64,000 nt of DNA from Archilochus colubris. Its lineage: Eukaryota; Chordata; Aves; Apodiformes; Trochilidae. Under the pieces are notes generated by a model. That model worked only from the letters and a program-made list of their open reading frames with translations, searched no databases and was not told where the DNA came from. The position numbers and the translations under genes are program-made. Location: the NCBI GenBank assembly GCA_023079485.1, contig CM041097.1:15657561-15721560 (forward strand), read 5' to 3'. Position 1 is the first letter of the stretch. Each line of letters begins with the position of its first letter. Positions 35,684 through 48,320 of the stretch are shown here, in pieces.

Positions 35684-38600
35684 TGCATTCACCCTGCAAA
35701 AAAAATCCCTTGCTTAGGCCAAGCATCAACTGCAGAGCCTTGCAGGTAGATGTGTGGATAGTCTGCTCTATCCAGCAAGGGTCTGGCTAGGAAATACTCC
35801 AGGTCCTGGGTTTATCCCAGGAGTGAGTCTGAGGGCAGATCTCTGTTTGGAGCGATGGAGAGAGCGTCCTGGCCACTGCTCCACCTCCCCAGCAGTGATG
35901 CTTTCCTCCTTCTGGCTCTCAACTTGCAAACTCTTTTCTCCTCCAGCCAATTTTAATCTTTGACTCTACGATATGGAAAGGTCCACGTTGCTCTGTGAAA
36001 CAGTGAAGATTCTTAAACGTAGACAAAACAAAGCTGTTTTCCATGAGCTCATCCCACGAAGCACAAGACATATTTCAAGCGATGTTTTCCCCCCAAAATG
36101 GGGACTCAAGCAGATGCTCATTTGGAAGATGTAAGCCCCAATAGTTGAATTTTGGCAGCAGCAATGGGAAAACCAGTGTCTTGTCACAGAAAGCATCTGA
36201 AAGCTGTAACCCTTGAAAAGCTCTATGTAAAATAAACCCAAGGAAATCATTTAGGTTGCAGAGGAGGCTGTGGAAATGAGGGAATGAGGAAGGATATCCT
36301 CAGGTGTGTGATTTTCTCCGTGCTTGGGGACTGTCTACAGTCTCACAGAGGTGTTTGGGGGCCACTGGGAAAGCCTGCCTGCAGCTGAGTCCCACTTCCC
36401 AGATCCAGGGAAGTGTTAGGGATGATGACAACCCACAGCCCCAGCCCCAGCCCTGGCTTGGCCAGCATCCCCTTCACTCCATCTCTGCTGTGCTTAGCAG
36501 CTGCTCGTTTCTCCTCATCTGCCTTAAAAATGTAATTTCCCAGAAAACAAACCAAAACAAAACATCCAAGAGCACAGATGTGGAGCCACCTGTGTGCAGG
36601 GTTTGCTGCAAGGGCAGGCTGGGCACTGGCAGAGATTGGACCCTGCTGGGGCAATAGCAGAGTTTGATACCCACCTGCCCTGCTGATGCACACCTAGAAG
36701 GAAAGCTCAGACTTCTCAGGTCCCTCTGTCCCAGCACAAAGGCACAAAGGAGAGAAGCCAAGCTCAATTTAAGATATTTTTTTTTAAAAGTTTTTTTGTT
36801 CCTCTAAGTTTACTGATGACTTCCTTTTGTTGTCTTTTTGTTTTCCTTCTCTCCCCTTTCCCTGTCAGTAACAATGTGGCCCCTTCCCAGGGCATGTCTG
36901 CCTGGCTGGGAAGACTTGAATTTCCATTACTAATGTCCATCACGTGTTTGCTAGGTCCTGTACACAATTCTCCCTTTGTATTCCCAAAGTGTTAAATTGC
37001 ATTTATTACACAGGACACCAAGAGAAAATTGGCGAAGCAGTTGATGGATCCTTGTTGTTTCTTATATTTTCCCCTTTTTTCTCCTGTAGAAGAGATTTGT
37101 TTGGTGAAAAGACCTCTGAATTTTTATCCAGTTTTCCTCTACTTGTGACAGAGCTGTGCTCTTATCACTCAACTCAATTTCTGTCTTTTATGGCAATGAA
37201 TTTATGGGGTTTTTGGCCATGACCTCGTTTGTTCTGCCTTCGCCCTGATTAGCTCACATTTGCTTTTCCTCCACTTCCTGCAGGAACATCTTTTCCTACA
37301 AAAGCTTTGTGCATTTATCTTTAAGGCATTTATTTGTAAACCACCACCAGGCCTTTGTACTTATTCCAAAGGAAAAAACCCCTGGTATCTCTCAGAGATA
37401 TTTGCAATCTGACCACAAAATGGAGTTGGGTGTGTGGTGGGTGTTTGCACATAGCTCAGGACCATTCTTCTGGTCAGACCAGTTTAGCCTTGCCTTGTGT
37501 TTGAGACTTTGTGGCAGATGCCAAGAGAAAAGTCTAAGAACAAGGCAAGAGTGTGATCTGATACCACTTTGAGAGTAATTTTGATTCATGACACTCAATG
37601 AGTTGGGCACTTGTCAGGCTAGAGGTTGAGTTGCCTCTTGGTATTTCATGTCCATGTCTCTAATCCCAGTTTAAACACTGTGCTTAATAACATTTGTCTG
37701 TGTGGTGGCTGACTGCTGTAAGTGGCTTTTTAATTTTTGTTAGCAAAATATTTTTGGGTTCCATAAAACATTTTCCTTAAAATAACAAACAGAATCCATC
37801 TTGGTAATCTATCAAACTTAGCACTGTAAAAATCACAGCAATTCCCAAGCCAACCCCATTGTCTTGGCTTCATCTCAGACTCTTTGACAGTTTCCATGAG
37901 CACCAGGAGTTTCCTGTGGTGCAGAGATCTCCAGGGGGAATCCATTCAAGTCCCCAGACTGCAACTTCTCCACTCAGGAGTGAGTCTGCATGTGCAATAC
38001 CTCCCCAGGGCTGGAATAACTTCACCAGTACTTGGGTGGAATTTCTCCAAGAAAACTGATATTTTTAAGTGCTGTTTACATGTCCTCAGATGAAGGTGCT
38101 GTTATCTACCATGTTTTCTGCCTTCCTTGGGTGACCATGATGCTCAGCATCCTATCTAGGGGCTGACAGGCTCCAGGGATTGCCTGTGTCACTGCACAGA
38201 CCATCACTCCAGTGATGTTCATGTCTCCTCCTCGTGCTGTAGAGAGGAAACACCCAGCCCAACGGGGGATGGTGTCTGCCCCTCTGCACTTCCCAGAATC
38301 TCCTGGGTGGGGATGTCCTTAGGGGATGACAGAAATCTTTCCTGCTGCATGGACACCCCAGACTGCTCTTTGCAGCACCTTTTCACCCAGGGGAATATTT
38401 TCTAGGCTGGGGTTAATTTCTCCTGGATGCATCAGGTACTGTTTCTCCTCTAAGCAAAATGTTACCTTCTGCTTTTGACTCTTTCCCCTGCATCTTTCTG
38501 ATTTAGTTTCCAGGGTGGATGTTTGGAGTTGCTCCTCTGCTGATTTCATTTCTCTGCTAATAATAAATATAGAATAAACCTGAGCCCTGCTGCAGCCAAA

Positions 38601-39351
38601 GCCTCCATGCATCTCCTCTGCCTTTCCCTGTGGCTCTGCCCACTCAGCACCACATCTGCCATGGCCGTGAGGCTTTTGTCTCCATCTGAGCAACTGGCTG
38701 GGTTTGTCCTGGAGCTGGAGACCAGGCATCAGCTTCAAAGGCTACTCCTGGAGGTCTGCATCTCCTCCCAGGGCTGGGAATCAGGGGCTGAGCTGGGATG
38801 CAGTTCTATTCATCTGATGGAGCCTGATGGGATTTGAGGATGCTGAGGCTCCTTTGTCTCTCCATCTGCCCAGATCTGGGAGGTTGGCTTTGCTGCAGCA
38901 CAGAGCCTGAAAATCTCTGCTCTGAGCACTTGGGCAAGAGTCTGTTTTAGAAAGTTGCTTGAGTGCCTTGGCAGTAGTGGTTGTTTTCCAACCCGAAGCA
39001 AGCCATCAGGGCAACAGATGATGTTTACTTCATGTGACATAATGCTCAAGTCAAATATTATTTAATGGTGCTTTCTTTCATGTCCTGACAATTCTGAGAG
39101 TGCCTCTGTATGACAAAAGGCTGTCGAACAACTTTTTGCAGCTTTGTCTCGTTTTGGGTGCAGAGTGAATTATTTGTCTTCTCATTGGCCAAGAGGAGCT
39201 GTATCAGGTCAGACTGAAGCCATTTACATTCATTTTCACTTGCACAAGTTTATCATGTCCCACAGAGGAGACTAGAAAAAGGCTGTGGTCAGTCTTGGAC
39301 TGAATTTAAGATCAACTGGAGTGCTCGATGAGGTGGGAGAGATTGTTAAAA

Positions 39352-39474
39352 ATATCAGCAATGCATGACAGGAAAAAAACTTCAGGTTATCACCCCCCAA
39401 AAGTGTCAGTGATATCAGCAATGCATGACAGGAAAAAAACCACTCAGGTTATCACCCAAAAAAAAGTGTCTGTG
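39352..39474 (+). repeat. Two-copy tandem duplication, about 60 bp
   Basis: Unit 1 spans 39352-39411 and unit 2 spans 39412-39474. Both read ATATCAGCAATGCATGACAG, GAAAAAAAC, TCAGGTTATCACCC, AAAGTGTC, and differ mainly by small indels in the A and C runs. The first 28 bases are identical. High identity implies a fairly recent local duplication. Confidence 0.95.
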
Positions 39475-42400
39475 CTTCCCAGCTGCGTTCAGGTGTTTGG
39501 GCTCAGGCTCCTGCTCCTCCCAACATCCTTCACTGGGTACCACTGCCCTCTGACCAGTTTGGGACTGTGTAAGTGTGCAGATGAGCAGTGCAGACACTTT
39601 GTACCTGGGAAGGGTCACCAAGTCCTTTGGTGTGCCCAGCTTCAAGCTGGCTGATGATTGGTAAGGGTTTTGGAGGCTGCCTGAGCTTCTCCTCTCTTTG
39701 AGCAAAGCAAATCCTGCCTGGTGGGTTGCTGAGAGCCTTTTTGTCTCTGAAATAATATGATAAACTTTTGTGGATCTGTATAAGGCCCAGCAACCTCCAA
39801 TGGAGAGATCTGATAACTGTAACCAAGTTCTGTGTTTGGGACCAAGCCCAACCAGGGTCCTCACATCCTAGCAGGAGCACATCGAGGTGGTGGTGTCCAA
39901 AGACACAATCTTTTTTCTTGCAGCAATGGCTGGTTTATTAACCACAAGGAAATGACACATTTTAGGGGCAAGATCTGGTATCTTGCAGTATCACAAGCTG
40001 ACTGGACTTTAAGAGCCTTTCCTGCTAAAGCTTCACAGATCCAACAAGTCAAGTTCTTCACCAGCGTAGTGGCCATGATGTAATGGAAGAACCATTTCCT
40101 GTGTGCTTCGATGTGTTTTACTGTCATGGTCACTGCAAAAAGCACATCCTATCTATCTTGATGAATCTGTTTCTTTGGTGCTGGGTATTTCAGATGGGTA
40201 TTGAAGTTGCCAGAGGGAAATGTGGCTGCTCTTTGCCTACAATGGGCTCTCTATTTCAGAATCAGCAAGGCTTCCACAAATAAAGTAGAAATAACCCCAG
40301 ATTTAGCTGGTGAGGGACAATATAATTAGCAACAACAATTTTATCAGCACCCAGAGGACCTGACTGAGCTCAGACTCTTTGCCCCGTGCCATGTGCTCTC
40401 CAAAACTGAGCTGGTTTGGGAAAGGTAAAATCTCTGTGAGAAAGACAGTGGCCCAGTTGCCATTTGGTCTGTAGCAGAGGATCTGAAATTGTTTGGGGTG
40501 ACTGGGGAGCCCTGTGTTTGGAAACTGCAGGGGTAAAACACATCAGGGATAACTGGAGGGTGTATCTTATACTGAGGGTTGTGATTTGGATGTTTATAGG
40601 TTATGCTAAGTGCTGCAAAGTATTTGGAGCAAATTTGTGTTGGTCCTGTGTTAGCAGTGAAGGGTTGATAACTCCTGTGTGAAGAGCAAAGCTTTTCCCT
40701 CTCCCCACAGTTGGCTGCAACACTGATGGGAGAAGTCCAAAGTGAAGCTGGTGGCTCAGTGCCAAAAAATGTCATGAATATTCATTGAGATTTCTACATT
40801 AAAATTGTGATCCCACCCTTTGTATCCACTTTTCACTGATAATCAGTCCATCAGGTCTTACTGGCAGCAGCATGCAAGCATTGAAGCCAGGATGTCATTG
40901 CATGAGTATTTGTAGAAACTGAACTTCACATTGCCATGCAGGGGAAGAAACAGAAAAAGAAAGGGGGAAAAAAACCAAAAAAGTGATGAGAAATATTCAG
41001 GTCATCGTTTAATAACAGCTGGCAGGAAAATTGGGTTCTTGAAATTGAAGCTGACTTTGTCATGGGCTTGGATGCTGGGATGCCAAGTACAAAAAGGGCA
41101 ATAGCTACCAAGACCAAGTCATACTCAGTTTGGTCTTTGCAAAGCAGCTTCAGTGCACTGGTTAGGCTGGGTTGCCTCTGTGTTTTAATTACCCACATAA
41201 AACTTTCCTCTGGACATCCTAAGCACAACCCTCTGAGCAGCTTCTCAGAATTCAAACCATCCAGGACTGTTATGTATGTGCAAACAAGAAATCAGGTTTT
41301 AAAGTTGCAAAGAATTATCTGTGTGCTTTTGAGTCCAATCAAGTCCTCTCTGTTTTCTTCAGTGGTGACCATGTGTGACTGCCAGGAAAATAAACTCCAG
41401 CTCATTAAAGTAGCCTTTGCTAGGAGTATTGGACCAGTAGACCTTACTTTATCATCATCAAGTTGTGCTTGCAGCCAATACAGATCTGAAGTCACTAATG
41501 CTGATGTGTTTGGAAGCAAGATGTTTGCTCTGTTTTATGGGTTTTTTTGTTTTTAAATGATTGATGTTGCAAAAGGCTTTATCATGCTGTCAGCAATAAA
41601 TGGAGAAAGGACACAACACGTCCAGAGTCATGGAGCTGGTAGCTCAGTCTGGGTCTCCTGACTTGCAGCTGTGTCTCTTCTCTGCCTGGCCACCCGGTCT
41701 TCTCCAAAATTCTGGACTATCTGCTGCATTCCTGCTCAGCATCCAGCCAAAAGCCCGCAGGAAGGAGCGGGATGTCTATCAGCAACTCTGGTGGGCTCTG
41801 CTTTAAGAGCTTCAAACTTTGTGGGATTCTCAAGTGGAGTCTTCTCAAACTTAGACAGAATCCCAAGGCTCCACCTGGGGCTTCTGCAGGCCCCTCGGAG
41901 CCGCCCCGACTTTACACTGAGATTGGAGACAGACGGCGTGATTTAATCCAGAAAAGATGGAGACAGAAGCTTTAAAAAAAGGACTGTTTATGAAAGAACC
42001 TTCTCTGCTTTAATGTCAGGAGGGGCATTTTCAGAAGACAGAAGGTTAGGCATCTCTCACTGCTTCTCCCTTCCTTCGTTCACAACAGGAGCAAATCACC
42101 CCCTCAGCTCTACCCACACAGAAGGACCCGGTGTGCCCCTAGTTGGGAGCCTGGTTCAGCAGAGCCAACAGAACCAGCCCTGTTCCCCTGGAACCCAAAC
42201 CCCAGTGTCCAGCCAGCTGTGAGGGGCATCTCTTGATTTACTTGCTTCCTGCCTGTTTTTATAGGGCAGCATTTTTCTGGCACTTTTGGCTGCAGGACAA
42301 GCTTTGTCTGAACAAGCAGGAGGGAGTCTTTTTTGGCAGCTCCTCATCTCCTCTCTTGTTTCCCCTGGTGTTTTGGCTCTTTTTCCCCTCTCTGTTTATT

Positions 42401-45400
42401 CCCTCAGGAGCCCAGACACTAGCAGAGCTGTTCAGACTCCAGTGAGGGTGCAGTAGTCACAAATATGCAGTCACATCTCCCTGTGCAGAGAGAGAAAAAG
42501 AGCAGATGATGCTGGGTGCAGGGAAGCTGCCCTGGGGACAGTGTCATGGGCACAGATGCAGAGCCAGACCCATGTGGCCCACAAGTCAGCCAAAACAGGA
42601 CAGGTCAGTGGATGAAGGTGAGCAACACACTGCAAATTATCTTTTCCCTTGGAAAAATGGCAGGGAGAAATCCTGCCCTGCAAGGGAGTCAAGGTGAGAA
42701 ATGCCAGCAGGAAAATCAGCAGATTAAACTGAGGTTCACTTGCAAAATGCCTTTAACCTCTGTGCTGCCTCCTGAGTGCATTTACTTTTAAAAATCCAGA
42801 TTTGCTCAAAGGTGAAGATGGGGTCTGGATGTTAGCAGATTCAAGCAAAGACTTTGAATCCTCACCCAGGATAAATAGAAACTGGAGGTCTGGAGGTGTA
42901 TTATTGCCTCTTCCAAAGCATACCAAGAGATGAGGATATTTACTTCTCCACTTTTCACCCTCAGCTCTTGATGCAGCTCTTTGGCTGACAAAAGCTGTCC
43001 TCACAAACAAGAGCTGTTTGTTGGCTTATCCCAGCCCAGGATCTACCTGTTGCACCTTCATTTGGGACTTCTGAAATCTCTACTTTTCTCCTGAATTTTG
43101 ATTAGCCCGAGACCATTGCAGTGAAACTCCCACATTTTCTGAGTTTTCCCAGCAGTAGGGATCTCTACAACACTGAATGCATCTGCATTTCCCTGTCTTT
43201 AGCAGGAGCATCCAAAGCCTGCCAGGGAAGGTGGATGTTGGTGGACTGAGCTCTGCCTTCAGAAACCTTCTTCTCCTATAATCCTGAGATGAATAATAAC
43301 AGCTAAAATAATCTGGTTTTCTATAAAGAGATTTTTGGCTTTTTAAGAGAGATCTTACAAGATTCTATGAAGGAGACTGGATTCAGAGGTCTTTCCCAGT
43401 TCTCCATCCTTAAATCCAAAGGTTGAAACTTAAGCATTGATTTTACTCAGTATAAATGTGCTCACAGCCTGGTGTCCTGTGTTAAAAAAGCCCCAAACTG
43501 GTGACAACAACAGCGTTTTCTCACTCTAGCATTTTCCATTGGGTGAACAGGGCCAAAGGGACTGTCTCTGGTTTATCTTCACCAGGAGTGCCCATCAACA
43601 TTGCTGGGGTGATGGGACCAACATCCTCCACGGAGGACTGTGAGCTCTGGGTGATGTCCCACCTGTCAGCAGGACAGATCTGAACCCAAAGTGCCCCACC
43701 AGGCATGGTGGAACTAGAATCCAGCCTCCATGGCTCTGCCATCCATCAGAGCATCACAGGGATGGCTTTGAACCATAGTTTTATCTGGCAGTGGGACCTC
43801 CATGGTCCTCAAAAGGGATTATTTGTTATGGGGTCGAGTCAACTTGGATGTCACACATCTGGCAGGATGAGTGATGAGGGCCAGCTCCCCTTCCCTGAGC
43901 CTTTTTCCAGAGAAGCAGAAACCTCACAGAGTGGCTTTCAGCTTGGTTCAGCCACTCTGGAGGATGGCCAGGGGGTGGTTTGTCTTCTCCACAAACAACC
44001 TACCAGGGTTTCCTATGTGTGCTGCATGGATCTGGGCTTGAGGCTCCCTGCTTTGAAGAGCAGGACCACCCAGAAAGTCCAGCTGTCTAATGAGGGACTC
44101 TGCTAATTGCCTGTGTCTGCCCTGCACCCTGAGCAAGGTGGGCTGCAAAAACACAGCCCTGGCATATGCAGGACACAGCCAAGGCAAGAGGGCTGTTTGT
44201 GGCAACTCATTCTGTAAACTGCTGTATAAATAGGCCAGGAATTACCTTTCTATTTCTTTCAGGAAGATGCATTTAACTAAACAGAGAGCAGCACGGAGGG
44301 GTGGCTTTGTTTGTTGATGCAGTTGGTCTCCATGCAGCAGGAAGGCTCTGCCAGGTTGGAAACCCTATCAATATTTTGGTGACACGGAGTTACTAAGCTA
44401 CTGTCAAACCTTTCTGAGAAAGCAAGCAGATTACCTCCCTGAACTCACAGCTCATCATTTCAAACCCATTTTTTTTACATTTTATGGCAGCATCATGCAA
44501 TGTCATTATCTAGTCCTGCTTAGCTCCAGAGACAGTTGAAATCAGGGTGCTTTTTCCTTCTTTCTGGGGATGCTGAGCTGGTAACCCTCCTCCCTATAAT
44601 GCCCAAAGTGGGAGGTGGGACTAGGATACTGGAGGAGCCTTTTCTTTAGGAAACGTGTTCCCAGCCTGACCCAACTCCCCATTCCACTCGTGGTCATCTC
44701 CCTGGGGTGGCTTTGCACAAGGTAGGTGAGCTGGGCTTGGCTGAGTGTTGAGGGGTTTTTTTGGTTTTTTTTTTTTGTTTTTTGTTCTCCTCTCCATGCT
44801 TTGACTCAGAGCCTTGGCAATCCCTGCAAAAATGCCTTGGGGTTAGAAAAGTCTGAAAATGTGTTTGTTTCAAATACTTGGCTGGGCTTTTTTTAGGCAA
44901 AGTTCCCAGCACAGGTGTGAACTTTTTTGGGTGCTGGTTGTAATGCAAACAGTGAAGGAAGCACTTCCATATTCTGCCTGGATTTCATAACTCTTCAGTT
45001 TGCTTTGCTTTTTTTTTTTTTTTCTTTGACTTATGGCCCTTGGCAGTGTTAGTTTTATTCCTTATTTATTCATTTATTACTTAAAAAAACCTCTCCCTTC
45101 CCTGCCTCCCTCCTAGTCCCAAGCCACATTTGGATGCAGATGGGGAGCAAGGAGAAGCTGTGGTTCCTTGGTGGCTCCATCCCCAGGTGGGGACACCACA
45201 TGAGCTCTCTTGCCCTGGAGCTCTTTGGCCAGGTCCTGCCCTTGCAGGACTAAGGTGATGAACAGAAGAGACTCTGCTAAAAAGGTGATAATTCACTGAA
45301 CTCCCAAACTGGCATTTTGCCTGAGTCAACGTGTGGTGCGTGGGGTGGATTTCTCTTTGAAAGATAGGGCAAAAGTGTGCCTTGTTTGCTTTACTTGTAT

Positions 45401-46805
45401 TTTTTTCCTCCTCCCCCAGTTTGATGGAGCAATTGCAGGGCTTGTTGAAATAGGACTTTACAAGTCAGACAAGCATTTTCTTGACAGGAAAGGGGTCTGC
45501 AGTGTTGCTGTCAAAACATGACTCAAGTGAAGGGACATGGCATTCAGAGTTAAATTCATGTTTTCAGAAAATAATTGAGTGTAAAAAAAAAACCAAACCC
45601 ACCACAATATGAGTTTTGGCAGCAGAGCAAATGGATGTAAACAAGCAGAAAAACAGAGGGTTTGTGATGCTGAAAGGATCAAATCTGCTGGGGTTGATGG
45701 AGGTGAAGAGACCAAAGAGGGTGGGAGGGATTCAGGGTTTTGAGCAAGTGCCTGTGTGATGTAAGGACACAGAGGGTCTCCAGGGGGCAGAAGCTCGTGT
45801 TTCTTGTATCTCTTTTATTAAGGAGAATAATTTAATAATTAAACAAACAGGCTGATGAGAGCAGCAGTGAGTCCCAGGGTTTTCCCAACCATAATTAGTA
45901 CTGGGATCTCCTTTGCTCTGTTTCTGCCTTGATTCACATTGGTAAAAGCACCAGAACAAACACCATGGCCCAAGGGTACCAGGGGCTGAGCACAGATTGC
46001 TTTCTCCTGCAGCTCCAGTTTTTTTCAGGCACCATTTCAGCCAAGCACTTGGCTTTGGGAGCAGCTTTGCTGCCTGGAGGAAGGTTTTCTGCTTCAGTCA
46101 GAGCATTCCTCCACCTTCAGCCAGGCAGCAGGTCTCAGTGCTCTCTTGGTTACCTAAGGTTGCAGTTTTTGCCATAGAAATTAATGAGGTTAATGCAAGC
46201 CAGCAAAGCCAAGCAAGCTATCACAAAGAAAGCCCTTCCACTGCTTTCAGAAGTGAGGGGAGAAAATACAAAAGCTCCATGTTAACTCCAAATGCAAATA
46301 GGTGTTTCTCCCTATCTTTGTACTGACGAGGTTTCAAGCCTGGTTCTGCTCCTCTAGGCAGGTCTGTCCCTTTAAAAATTTGTATGAAAAAGGTAATTTT
46401 CTTGACAGAGTTTTGACCCTTATTTTGTCCTGATCAGTTTAGTCCAATCTGAAATACTGGGAAAAAGCCCTAAACCTTCAAAGCCTGCAAAACATCCCCA
46501 TAACACCCCCAAAACATCTCTGGCTGTTGGCTTTGTCTGCTTTGTTTGCTTTTCAGAGTTCTGAGTTCTAAGGCACTGCCCGAAGACACTGGTAGATATT
46601 TTGAGTCAACAAGAAAACTTTCTCCAATTTTAATAAAAAAAGTGAGAGTGGGCACTGGGGATGCTGGGACCTTCAGTGGTCACAAAAGGAAAAGAGGATT
46701 AAATTAGCAGTGGTGCCAACCCTCACCCTGAAGCCAAACCCAACCCAAACTCCTCCTGATTGCTCTGGGGTTTGTGGTGCTATGGAAGGGCTTGCTGGGC
46801 ACCCT
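39475..46805. other. Unique non-coding DNA
   Basis: No gene recognised. The longest frame is 164 codons (41062-41556 +) and resembles nothing known. Contents include an A/C-rich stretch at about 40948-40984, a cluster of CpGs at 41895-41940, T/G-rich simple sequence at 44754-44784, a 15-T run at 45009-45023 and a strong splice-acceptor-like sequence ending at 45419. None of these is accompanied by a convincing exon. Confidence 0.55.
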
Positions 46806-46833
46806 GGGGTGGGGTGGGAGGGTGGGGAGAGGG
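46806..46833 (+). other. G-quadruplex motif (plus strand)
   Basis: Six G-runs lie within 28 nt (46806-46809, 46811-46814, 46816-46818, 46820-46822, 46824-46827, 46831-46833) and the first five are separated by single bases. Single-nucleotide loops generally favour very stable parallel quadruplexes. There is no gene start or origin evidence next to it. Confidence 0.9.
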
Positions 46834-47140
46834 ATTTGTTAATCTGCTGGCAAGGAGATTTCCTGGAAAGCCTCTAACACAATCACTGCCCCAGTACAAT
46901 GCAAGGTGGGGATGGGGTTGGGAACAACACCCTTAGGCTAAAATAATCAAGGGGAGAAATGCAATGGGGTGGCTGCTCTGGCATCCTCCTTCAGCAGAGT
47001 ATCTAGTGAGAAGAAGGCATATGGCCATGGTTGGGTTCAAGCTGCTAAAAGGATCCTTTGAATCCTCAAAGGTGGATCATGCAGGATCTGCTGGTGCCTT
47101 CCAGTGTCTTGCTTTGATCCAGCCTCAGAGCTGCTGGGAA

Positions 47141-47190
47141 TATTAACCCATTTTACAGATTTAAGAAACTAAAGCAGCCCCAGCTCAGGT
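47141..47190 (+). mobile_element. Possible MIR-like SINE core relic
   Basis: TATTAACCCATTTTACAGAT followed by TTAAGAAACTAAAGCAG resembles the MIR core TATTATCCCCATTTTACAGA followed by TGAGGAAACTGAGGC. About 25 of the first 36 bases agree by eye, including an uninterrupted CCCATTTTACAGAT. MIR is an old tRNA-derived SINE kept as short fragments in amniote genomes. The downstream part is too diverged to extend. Confidence 0.45.
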
Positions 47191-48207
47191 GGGGAAAGCC
47201 AGACCCCAGTGTGCACCCCCTCAGCTCTTTGCCTTCCTCTGGTCTTTGGGGAAAAGCTATGGCTCTTTTAAGAGTATTTTGAACTCCTACTAAAGGATCT
47301 TTTGAAAGAGAACCTATTATAGCTCTTAGCATCATTTCCTTGCTCAAGCATGACCCAGAAGTTCTAAGTACTCACATTTGCTATCTGTACTTCATTTCAA
47401 CTTCAATAATAATTCCTGCTTTTAATTTGATGCTGATTGATTGTGAAACTGCGTGTAGGCCATATGGCACCGTGTTTACAGTTTTACACCATTTCCATTT
47501 TCCAGCAGTCAGATCAAATGATTTATGTAGCTCCAGACATGCTTAAGGGACAGCCAAAGAGTGGCATTTGTTTTTATTATCTTATTAATGCTTTATTCAA
47601 TCAAGAGAAATCACAGCAAATGCGTAGCAGACCAAATGTGTACAAACAAGACCGCCCAAACGCCAGCAAGGGCCAGCAGGCAGGGTGGGAGGAGGAGTGT
47701 TTGGTAGGGTTTAGCACAACATCTGCTTTCCAAAAACCCAAATATTATCTTTATCAACAAGGTCGGAGAAACTCTTCCTGAATTTAGCGGGCACAGTCTG
47801 AGAGAGCTGGGCTGTGCAGGTTGATGCCTCACTGGGCTGGTGCCTGTCTCAGGATGGGCTGAGCATGGAGGAGTCCCAGATTTCTGCTCACCAGCCTTCA
47901 GCCAGTTGCAGCTCAGAGCCTTTCTGACCCAGAAGTTGTGGCATGGTGTCAGACTGAGGTGCTGGCTGAAAACTGTGCTCTGGCTATGGGTGGGGATGTG
48001 TGTGTAGCATCGCCCAAGGGTGAGGATGCTGAGCAGGGTTACCCTGGGTGATGCTGCAGGGACCAGGGTGCAATTCTTTCTTGGCACACAATGATGCTGC
48101 TGGCTGCCCATTGCCCAACCAAGGACAGGGGTTTTGCAATGCTTTATCCAAAGCAGGCTGCAATCTCGAAACTGGGAGGATGATTTTTCACTAGATGCGC
48201 TCAAAAA

Positions 48208-48247
48208 CTTCTGCTGGGGGTCTCAACCTTCTGCTGGGGGTCTCAGG
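48208..48247 (+). repeat. 20-bp tandem duplication
   Basis: CTTCTGCTGGGGGTCTCA occurs at 48208-48225 and again at 48228-48245, giving a 20-bp period. It lies about 75 bp upstream of the recognisable start of the CR1 copy. Confidence 0.9.
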
Positions 48248-48320
48248 TGAGGCCAATCATCAGCTGATAAAGAGGCGGCACCCAGGACTGTGGAGAGGGC
48301 TAGAAAGGGCTGCGAGGAGC

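Larger units (their letters stand above)
23502..39351. other. Unique non-coding DNA, about 15.8 kb
   Basis: No gene recognised. Open frames are 148 codons or shorter and without motif, signal or domain that I can see. Local items are a 15-A run at 23885-23899, a 14-T run at 27771-27784, a G-rich run opposite T's at about 30901-30920, a C-rich quadruplex motif at 32360-32388, an AT-rich palindrome at 32516-32529, a CpG-rich palindromic spot at 35641-35690 and a short CCCCAG repeat at 36437-36455. AT-rich unique blocks near 26040-26240 and 27030-27200 could be conserved non-coding elements, but that cannot be judged from one genome. Confidence 0.55.
46834..48320. other. Unique non-coding DNA upstream of the main CR1
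   Basis: No gene recognised. Holds a possible MIR relic at 47141-47190 and a 20-bp duplication at 48208-48247. A 197-codon minus-strand frame at 47611-48204 is fairly long but Ser/Leu/Pro/Cys-rich with no recognisable domain, and lies in DNA with no other coding sign. The AT-rich block at 47340-47560 is the most plausible conserved-element candidate by look alone. Confidence 0.5.

Noticed and set aside
35926..35975. CTCCAGCCAATTTTAATC then GACTCTACGATAT as a degraded CR1 terminus
   Set aside because: Too many mismatches, and no GAGGTC block in front.
41640..41665. GGTAGCTCAGTCTGGGTCTCC resembling the 5' part of a tRNA
   Set aside because: No matching 3' half and no cloverleaf pairing.
43366..43405. 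GATTCTATGAAGG and AGAGGTCTTTCCC resembling CR1 tail words
   Set aside because: They occur in the wrong order for either orientation and lack any intervening CR1 sequence.
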